A program made the translations under genes and the position numbers. Below are positions 56,010 to 64,000 of a DNA stretch of 64,000 nt, piece by piece. The DNA lies in contig CAIIXF020000004.1 in assembly GCA_903813345.2 (NCBI GenBank), positions 23,933,985 through 23,997,984 of the forward strand, read 5' to 3'. The notes below the pieces were generated by a model. That model was not told the DNA's origin. It worked only from the letters and a program-made list of their open reading frames with translations, and made no database searches. The DNA comes from Owenia fusiformis (lineage: Eukaryota > Annelida > Polychaeta > Sabellida > Oweniidae). Numbering within the stretch: position 1 is the first letter of the stretch; the number at the start of each line of letters is the position of its first letter.

Positions 56010-57904
56010 TCAGTGATGTGCCGTACACTCCCTGGACCTTAAAAATGATTTTATTAGACAATTATATTAAAGTTTAGCAACAATATTTACCCCAAATCCT
56101 TGATATTGGATGCAATATTTTATCATCTGTGTTATACTTGAAATTATGTCAATGTGAATTTCCAACAAGATGTTTTCCAAATGAACGTTATGCAGATAGT
56201 TCAATTACAAAGGGAGAGTTTTGCCATTAGATATTGTTTGAACCATCTTAAAGCATGCGCTTGTTGTTTCACTTGTAACACCAGCTGACATTTTAATTTT
56301 TTCAAAGATTGCTTCTGGATTTCCCAGAAGTATTTGATTGCAAACATCCAATTTAGAAAATTGATGAATATAATTTTGTCTTCAAACTGACAATATCATT
56401 TAAGCTAATTGTCCATTTCTTGCTTGTAAAAACTGTTAGATTTGAAAAATGGACATCAGGTATAGATATATTTGCCAAGTACAACTGACAATACAACATG
56501 TAGGAATAAAGCATGTATATAAACATTTGGTCAGATTTTACATCTGTGTTTTGACTCCTCAAAAAACTTTCCATCCATACTGTGAATCAACAATTGCTCC
56601 AAAACGCTGGCTCTTAAACAACCAACTAATCCAGACATTATATCATATTCTAACTGCCTCGTGAAGTTGCCTGTGTCGCACTTAAACCTTTAAGATGAAT
56701 TAAACAACATTGTTGAGTCAATTTTCTACATCCATGGTTTGACTCCTTCAAAGACCTCCCTTCCATACTGCATTTCTCTTTATTTCTTATTTCTTTCTTC
56801 AAAGACCTCCCTTCCATACTGCATTTCTCTTTATTTCTTAAAAATCATAAATAAATTTACATATTAATCACGGCGTAATCACCCAGAAAGGGCATTTCTA
56901 CTGCCGCTTAAAGTGAATTTAAATTACAATATAATTACATTTAGTCATAGTTAGTATTAGAAAGATGAAGATTTGAACTATAATTTTTACATGATTATGG
57001 AGGCCTCAGGCTATTAACATTATCTTGGGATAAAAAATGTAAGACCGATGCAGGGTCAACTGAATCATACCCCCCAATTGTTGATAATTAATGGGTTTTC
57101 TCCTGTTCAGCTCTTTAGATAGTATTTTTGATATTTTCTTTGATTCTGTCTTTCAACAAATTGACTTGTGTCTTTCTTATCAACATCTGTTTGAATCAAT
57201 GAATGGAGAGTGGGTAAGATTGTACAGAGATCTCTTTTAAATGTTGTTGACAAAGTGTGAATAGGAATATAGCGTGTTGATAGCAACAAGATAAAATATG
57301 TTGTTAAAGTGATGTTACTTTAGACAGCACAACATCCTCTGATATTCAATGTATATATTTTTTTCGCAAATATTGTTGGCTCCATATCTTCAAGCCTTTA
57401 AAGGGATGTGACATTTTTTTCGATAGGTGACATGCTTTGAGTACTAAATAAGTTTTGTACCCAAGCACATTGTCATCACAGTCATTTGCATTTTTAGACA
57501 GCCATGACAACCATCACTCATTATTGTAGTTCCACCTTGAATATTCATAGGTACAATCCAATTTCAAGATGAACCGTCTCCTCCATTGATTCCTTATGGA
57601 GGTTATTGATAACCTGTAGATGAGTTTATTTTGAAACCAGTCTAAATGAAGCTGTGACAGACACATTCCAGCACACTCTGTTAATCTTTTGTACTGAGAG
57701 GGAAGAGTCCCTGATGTGAAGAATCCACGAAAAAAATCACCAATAATTTTTTATTTGAAAGATATGCAGATGATTTCCACTAGAACTTGTAATTTGGTTC
57801 TCTTTTACATTTCAGTCAAGTCTGTGCAGCATTTTCGTACTCTGCCCATGCATCTGATTTTTGAGTGACTGTTTTTCTGTTTTCTATGCAGTTGATTTGA
57901 CACC
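56010..57904. other. No gene recognised
   Basis: Positions 56744-56788 and 56799-56843 are a direct repeat (tcaaagacctcccttccata, ctgcatttctctttatttct). The small frames on both strands match nothing I know. Confidence 0.4.
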
Positions 57905-58645
57905 ATTCTGATAGCTATTTTCATAGTTACCATTACCATTTATAATTCACTTATATTATCACAATTGAACTATTGTAACATCATATGGGGTAATGCATGT
58001 AAAACCTTTTTGAATAAATTGCTTTTGTTACAAAAACATGCAGTGAGAATAATCACAAATTCTGACTTTTTAGCACATAGCCCACCTCTTTTTAAACAAC
58101 TCAATTTTCTAGATATTTTTGACATACATAAGCTTGAAGTTGCAAAATTTCTTTATCAATACACAACAAAACCCGATGGCTTTCCTTTTGACATATTTGA
58201 AAATTATTTTACTCCAAATTTGATATTTCACGAACATGAGACAAGATTCCAAAATTGCCTTCACATGAAAAAATTTAGAACAATTATAGGTCAAAACTCA
58301 ATAAAATATTCAGGTGCTCAGCTTTGAAATAATCTGCCAACTTCTTTGAAAACATTACCTTCCATTAACTGTTTTAAAAAGAATTTTTAAAATTCATATG
58401 ACATCAACCTATTCTGAACTGAATTACTGACAAACATATATGTAGATTTTATATATTGTTATCAATTTTATTCTCATTTAACTGAGTAAATATTTTTAAA
58501 TTGTTCTATTTTTCTCATTTCCATTTGACTCAGGTTATATTTAAATGTTTTCACGCTGATACACTTATTAAAAGTGTCAAGTGTTATTATGTATTTGATT
58601 TTAATTTTAGAGAATAAATATTTTTAATAAAAAAATAAAAAAAAG
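57905..58645 (+). pseudogene. LINE 3' end with stop at the conserved WN.LP site
   Basis: The plus strand reads YNSLILSQLNYCNIIWGNAC, LLLLQKHAVRIITNSDFLAH, SPPLFKQLNFLDIFDIHKLE and FRTIIGQNSIKYSGAQL. Then TGA (58325-58327) stands where a tryptophan is expected before NNLPTSLKTLPSINCFKKNF and a final stop. This is the thumb/C-terminal part of a CR1/L2-like LINE ORF2. A-rich tail at 58610-58645. 5'-truncated and dead. Confidence 0.85.
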
Positions 58646-59834
58646 TTTCATTTATCTGACTTTGTGGATCAATAATGTATTTACCATACTCTAACAAAGT
58701 TAGGTTATAATCAGACCATTTTGGAAACAATTCTAACTTTTATATGTGTACATCATTCTTGGAAATTACTATAATGAAAGTAGACTATTGGTATGCACTA
58801 TACAAGTATGTGTACAGTGTACATGGTAACTGAAGAAATTGGCAAGATATGGTTATACAATTTCTCATGTACAGACCTCCCCCCGATGCCCTCACTCTAG
58901 GACAAAGTTTGTGGCTTTATTTAATGTAGTTTTTCCAGGAAAGGGTGTTAAATAATCATGAATCCTCTGATGCATCTGTTTTATAGGACACATTTATATG
59001 AGACTCCATTAATCATTCCAACAGTACATACACCTTTTTACTAGGACATGCATGGTATACTTTATAACATCATACATTATAGATAATGTTGAAAAACAAA
59101 ACATTTATTCATTTTCACTCTTTTATATACTATTTAATGCAGTTAATTCTATATATTCCTTTCGCCTTGTTTATATTGTATCATATGTCTTTTAATTTGT
59201 TTAATTTTGAAGGTGAATGGACAGTGTTCCATGATCTCCATCCGACAAACAATGCATTTTTGGAAACATACGCAACATCTCTTGATTTCTGCCAATCATA
59301 TCTAGTGTTACATCTTGGCCACCTATAAAGAAATGTAAATTTGTTGTGGTTCAATGTTCCTCATTGGGGCATGTACATGGGCACACAACCCGACCAATGT
59401 AAACTCCTTCGTGGAAGCCTACCCCATAATTATTCCATCTTGAAGGATTTTCTTTCTTGTTATTTTTGGGCCCAAAATCTGTTTTCTCCACATGAATTGG
59501 GCAATATAGATTCCAAAATGGCATTAGTGGGGATTTTTCAAAATTTTGGGCGTTATTTTTTTTAAAAGTGTTGGCAGTGGGGTTCAAGATCACCCCCCCT
59601 ACCACCCCCCTACTACTTCTCATATGAGAAGAACTCATATGATAAACTTAAGGAATAAAGACTGAGACCGAGGTTTTTTGGGAGTCCTTTTGATATCATA
59701 CAAGGGCCGATCAAAAAGTTTCTTACCGTTGGCTCTCAATTTTATAATAAATAAAATAAATAATTTTATGGTTAGTTTGCTTGAAACTGTACGAGTTTTA
59801 TATACATTGGTTCATTGGTAGTGACACAGAGTCA
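58646..59834. other. No gene; lone mariner-like end
   Basis: At 59698-59740, tacaagggccgatcaaaaag resembles a mariner terminal repeat but no partner end was found. Positions 59595-59616 are C/A-rich. Other frames are not recognised. Confidence 0.35.
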
Positions 59835-60190
59835 ATTCTCATCATCTGGGGCTAAGATATTCAGTTTCCTGGTAAACACAATAAACCAATGCAATATGGT
59901 TGCCTGTTTAACTTGGGTCATGTGAGAAGGCTGGAACCTCCAACTGAAATTGTCAAATCACATTGAAATCTCCTCTTGCAGTTTGAGTAGTAGTGTCCTA
60001 TGGTGCTGATGTGTTTAATCTCCTTGGCTTTTACTGGGTTAGATATGGTCGCTGCTGCATTCTTACTGACAATTTTGTAATCACTCAAGTTTAAAGAGTC
60101 ATAATGCGTAGTCATTTTGAACTTATAACATTTTGAGTCAGTCACTATGCATGATGTGTTGGCACTGTTTCTTGTTACAGCAGACATATG
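59835..60190. repeat. Direct duplication, copy 1
   Basis: About 350 bp closely similar to 61085-61425 in the same orientation, sharing catctggggctaagatattc, gtcaaatcacattgaaatct and cttttactgggttagatatg. On the minus strand it is open as MSAVTRNSANTSCIVTDSKC and onward for 89 residues. No domain recognised. Confidence 0.8.
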
Positions 60191-60832
60191 AAAAATATGG
60201 CCGAATTGCTACGACTAGATGTAGTAGAATGGAGTGGGTTGGTTGGAATATCTTGATAGATTACCACAAATACACATGAAATTGAGATAAAATCTTTAAA
60301 AGTTTATTATATCAAAAATATATTCAATATCAATATCAAAATACTCAAATTATGAATCTGAATAAAACAATTCAGATATAAATACCAAAACTGAATCTGA
60401 ATAAAATAGTTCAGATATGAATATCAAATAATTATATAACCTTTACTGACATAAACCAAATCGAGACTCAAATCACATTGGAAATCACATTTGGGAGTCT
60501 AGAATGAAATAATGAAAATATTTTCGATGCAATAGTGCTTGGATCTACATACCGTATGACAATTTAATGACGTACAATAATCTATAAAATATATTCAGAC
60601 AAAATATCACAGTTTTATATAAAATTAAGGCTCAATTCATGTTAAATTAACTCACAACAGTAATGTATTTAAAGTGAGATTCAACTATGATTGTAATAAT
60701 ATTTATTTATCACAGTATTAATAAAATTCACTCTTGGAAATCTCATAAAAGTAAGTTTGAACTTGTTATTAAGAATTAATTCGTTTACTGCATAATATAA
60801 TATTGCACATTTTTTCATACTCACTATTTCGA
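60191..60832. other. AT-rich spacer, no gene
   Basis: Contains repeated tcagatat(a/g)aatacc and gaatctgaataaaa words at 60352-60430. No coding sequence seen. Confidence 0.45.
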
Positions 60833-61425
60833 TTATCTTGTTTTGAAGGTTTTATCTATCAGTTTTAGGATTGAGTAATCTGTTTTTGTGTTAGCTTCTA
60901 ACTGGTTTGTGTGGTATATCTGGTTAGGAATAGTACCCTTGGAATTTTCTAAGAAAGGAAGGTATTGTACAAGCAGCTTTAACAAATGGTAATCATAGTT
61001 GTCTATTGTTCTTAGCACTCTTGTGCTGATCGCAGAAAAACTGTTGCTGACTGTTCTTTTGTCCTCTCGTGGCATTATTGCATTCACATCATCTGGGGCT
61101 AAGATATTCAGTTTCCTGTTAAGCAAGATAAACCAATACAACATGGTTGCCTGTTGAACTTGAGTCATATGAGAAGGCTGGATACTCCAAATGAAATCGT
61201 CAAATCACATTGAAATCTCCTCAGTGCCTCATGGTGCTAATGTATAATCTCCATGGCTTTTACTGGGTTAGATATGGTCATTGCTGCCTTCTTACTGACA
61301 ATTTCGTAATGACTCAAGTTTATAAAGTGATTAACGAGTGGTACTTTTTGAATTTATTTTATAGCATTTTGATTCAGTCACTTTGCATGATGTTTGGGCA
61401 CTGTTTCTTGCTACAGGAGACATAA
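60833..61425 (-). CDS. Unrecognised coding remnant overlapping duplication copy 2
   Basis: The minus strand has an opening block from 61425 (MSPVARNSAQTSCKVTESKC), broken by a stop near 61333, and a second open block from 61168 to 60833 reading MTQVQQATMLYWFILLNRKL, REDKRTVSNSFSAISTRVLR, DYHLLKLLVQYLPFLENSK and LKLIDKTFKT. Composition is protein-like with charged and leucine-rich helices. The first block is duplicated at 59835-60190, the second is not. I recognise no family. It may be a decayed transposon protein. Confidence 0.35.
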
Positions 61426-62384
61426 CTGGAGAATTGAGACGCATAATATCACTACCTCTCACTGGACAGAAAGAAGCCCACTATACATAATGGACAAAGA
61501 TTGTAAAGGAATGGGAGTAAAATCCTGATAAATAGCATAATCATCTACACAAGCCATTCTATGAGCCAAACATACTGTAATGCCAAATAGTGGAACATTC
61601 TTCTTTTGTTATAGGGAAATACAAATACCTCTTCTCACCTTCAAGGATTTCACAGTATAGCTTGTCTAATATTGTGGATAGGGTAGCCCTCTGGTAATCT
61701 GTCTTTACATGACACATTCTATGAATTTTTGCTTGAGTATATTCCTAGAGCATAAAGCATATTTATAACAGGGGCGTAGTCAATGTATTATTTACAGCTT
61801 CAATTATATGCATATACCAAGGTTTCAAATGGCAAAATACATGTCCAATGACAACTGTCTGTACGTCCATACCAAAAATCAAATAGTTAGTAAAACTAAA
61901 TGTGGCTGTTACTTGACATCAAGGTAATTTCGACCTAATTGAAGAAAAACCATCGTAGGCTTGAAATCATTAACCGCTCGGTTAAATAAAAAAAAATCTT
62001 TTCCTGATACTTCTTGTCAATCTTCACATACGATTAAAATTTTCTGCCTCTAATTCCCACATGATTTATTTTAAATTTGCAGGAATTAAGTTCCAAATTG
62101 TTCATATGTGCCTTTTGGAAGTCATCTAGCCAATGTACCAAAGAATGGCCGAAAATTAGGAGAATTAAGTTAATAAGTTCTGTGTGTCTCCATTTGTTAT
62201 CTTCATCTGAGTCAGTGACCAGAAGTGTTACTCAGGATAAGCATTCATAAAGCATACATATTCGCAATGGAAAAAAACTTATTCCCTGAAAGGAAAATAA
62301 AATCCCAAAATATGAATAATTATTGAAAATGAAAATTAACCATAATTCACTGAAATCAACCAATTCTGATGATCACCCAGCCCA
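61426..62384. other. No gene seen
   Basis: AT-rich sequence without recognisable coding or repeat structure. Confidence 0.4.
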
Positions 62385-62745
62385 TTGCCAGGTATGGTCA
62401 GTATATACTGACAGGTATACTTTCAGTCTATACTGACAGGTCAACTTTTAGTCTAGTTTCAGTATACTTTCAGTATATGTCCCATGTTATGATTCCATTG
62501 ACAGGTATGTTTCAATTATGGTAATTAGACCTACCAGTATGGTTTCAGTATACTTTCAGTATAAACCAATGGGTATGCATTCAGTATACTTTCAGTATAT
62601 ACATACCAGTATGGTTTCAGTATAATTTCAGTATATACCAACGAGTATACATTCAGTATATACATTTAGGTATACTTTCAGTATGGTATCAGTATATACC
62701 TATAGGTCGACATTTAGTCTATACTGACAGTCTTAACATGTCAGT
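62385..62745. repeat. Degenerate array of GGTATACTTTCAGTATATAC words
   Basis: About fifteen irregular copies of (g)gtat(a/g)ctttcagtatat(ac) in 360 bp, with ccaayrggtat linkers. Same word family as 13910-13985, 22960-23262 and 63240-63592. Confidence 0.8.
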
Positions 62746-63239
62746 CTGTAGACTGATATGGATGAATATTACTCTACTAATGAGATACCTTAAATTTAGA
62801 TCATTCTGCAGATGAGAAAAATTAGTACATGTAATTTGGATAGCAGTCTTATTTTCTAGCATTACATTATCTAATTAATTAGATGCAGGATTATGAAGAC
62901 TTCTAAAAGACAGACCACAAATAAATTAATATTCTTATATTAACTATATTCAAGTTTTGTTCATGATGTATTTTTGATGCAAAGTTTTAATTTTCAAATT
63001 TTAACTGTATTTCTTTTTTAAATTTTACTATGACTGTATCTTTCATATCTTTCTCTCATTTTTTGTGTTTTCAATGTATAAAACATTCAATGTAATTATG
63101 AGCAGGAATGCTCCCCTGCCACCTAGTCTGGTAGGACAGGTTGTGGAAACAAATGGTCATAAAATAGAACTTACATATGAATAATTGTTGACTTATAGTT
63201 TTATCATGAATTTTGCATTTGCCGTTTATATTATAAAAT
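62746..63239. other. No gene seen
   Basis: AT-rich spacer between two arrays of the same word family. Confidence 0.4.
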
Positions 63240-63592
63240 GATAAAGTAAAACTGGTATACGTTCAGTCTAATCATTATTTATCAGAGTTTATTTGGTATG
63301 CTTTCAGTATACTATTGAAAATCATAGGTAAAACTGGTATGCTTTCAGTATATTCAGTATTTATCAGAGTTTGTTTGGTATGCTTTCAGTATACTATTGA
63401 AAATCATAAGTAAAACAGGTATACTTTCAGTATATTCAGTATCTTCATACCTATTTACAGATCTATATTCAGTATATATACCTATTAATTGGTATGGTAT
63501 CAGTCTTGTATCAGTATAGACCTATCAACAAGGTATACTTTTAGTATACTTTTGGTATAGACTGACTATACCTGGCAATAGGCTGGGCATGA
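63240..63592. repeat. CAGTATA repeat, intact relative of 22960-23262
   Basis: Contains tcagagtttgtttggtatgc twice (63286 and 63365), then matches 23090-23258 almost base for base through cctggcaataggctggg. It gives the normal right border of this repeat unit. Confidence 0.8.
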
Positions 63593-64000
63593 TGGAACAA
63601 TCTCATATTACTTAAGTTCTTTTGGAAAACTGACATTGTTCTCCCTAATTGTTCCACATACATGTCTCCTGATTAAACAGATCTTTTGTAAGCTGTTTTC
63701 CACTATACCAACTATCGTAATAGACGTTATAACCCTGGTCTTGCGGTCGAGAAAGGAGTTTTAGGACTGCTTCGTATGCAAGACTAACATGTTTAAGAAT
63801 CCATCGACAGGTTAACCATGAAGCTCACCCGGTTGACCAGGAAGCTCACCCGGTTGACCAGGAAGCTCACCCGGTTGACAATACATACATAGCCTGGACA
63901 GAATTGTTCAATGGTCACTTTTTCTTTAATAACTTTTTAGTTTTCAGTATTATCAAAATCAGATTACATATTTGAAAACAGAGTGAAATTCTGACATACA
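63593..64000. repeat. Right edge with 21 bp minisatellite
   Basis: At 63824-63880 the unit aagctcacccggttgaccagg is repeated three times (period 21). The rest shows no gene. Confidence 0.6.

Noticed and set aside
59698-59740. Complete second mariner element
   Set aside because: Only one terminal-repeat-like sequence was seen. No transposase and no opposite end.

Overview
The window looks like nuclear DNA of an animal, most likely a marine invertebrate. It is AT-rich and has introns with GT/AG borders. It is packed with decayed non-LTR retrotransposons, mariner and MITE-type DNA transposons, Crypton-type tyrosine recombinase sequence and long tandem arrays. No tRNA, rRNA or bacterial-style operon was seen, and I cannot name a phylum from sequence alone. 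Almost nothing is an intact gene. The one long uninterrupted reading frame is a LINE reverse transcriptase at 24.7-26.6 kb. Much of the useful coding signal lies in short exons without an ATG, recognised by translating between splice sites.

Layout. 0-9 kb: a LINE RT fragment at the left edge, a small tandem repeat, a pogo-like MITE at 2.76-3.21 kb and a 760 bp foldback element at 7.24-8.00 kb. 9-14 kb: five copies or part copies of one dispersed repeat, and an L1-like 3' end. 14.6-17.4 kb: a LINE 3' end, a 275 bp tandem repeat with two elements inserted in it. 17.5-21.4 kb: a four-exon BEN-domain gene on the minus strand, interrupted by a mariner exactly at the exon 3 splice acceptor and by a TA-flanked MITE in the last exon. 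Its 5' end lies back to back with a plus-strand reading frame across a CCAAT-containing spacer. 23.2-29.8 kb: a Crypton-type (DUF3504-like) recombinase gene on the minus strand. Its intron holds a 5.5 kb inverted-repeat element with palindromic GGGTTAGATATCTAACCC minisatellites in both arms, itself invaded by a LINE and two MITEs. 30.7-37.4 kb: remnants of a second tyrosine recombinase, of a transposon protein with a C-terminal WY.V.Y-type domain, and of a YqaJ exonuclease. 39-42.6 kb: a long inverted duplication and a gypsy-like gag piece. 42.7-52.0 kb: a tandem array of 385 bp and about 625 bp units, several carrying a 183 bp cassette with splice sites at both ends, interrupted by two nested elements with a hairpin/CTAG 3' end. 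52.1-53.2 kb: two exons of a metazoan transposase-like family. 54-58.6 kb: duplicated integrase-core remnants and two LINE 3' ends. 59.8-63.6 kb: a direct duplication and CAGTATA-rich arrays.

The main biological story is layered insertion. In several places the pre-insertion sequence can be read back from an intact relative (the other arm of an inverted repeat, another tandem copy, or the reading frame itself), which gives base-exact element borders. Four foldback/MITE elements from at least three families begin with CAC, end with GTG and carry 5 bp target duplications. That combination is shared with Transib and RAG-type transposons. This is a hypothesis, not an assignment.
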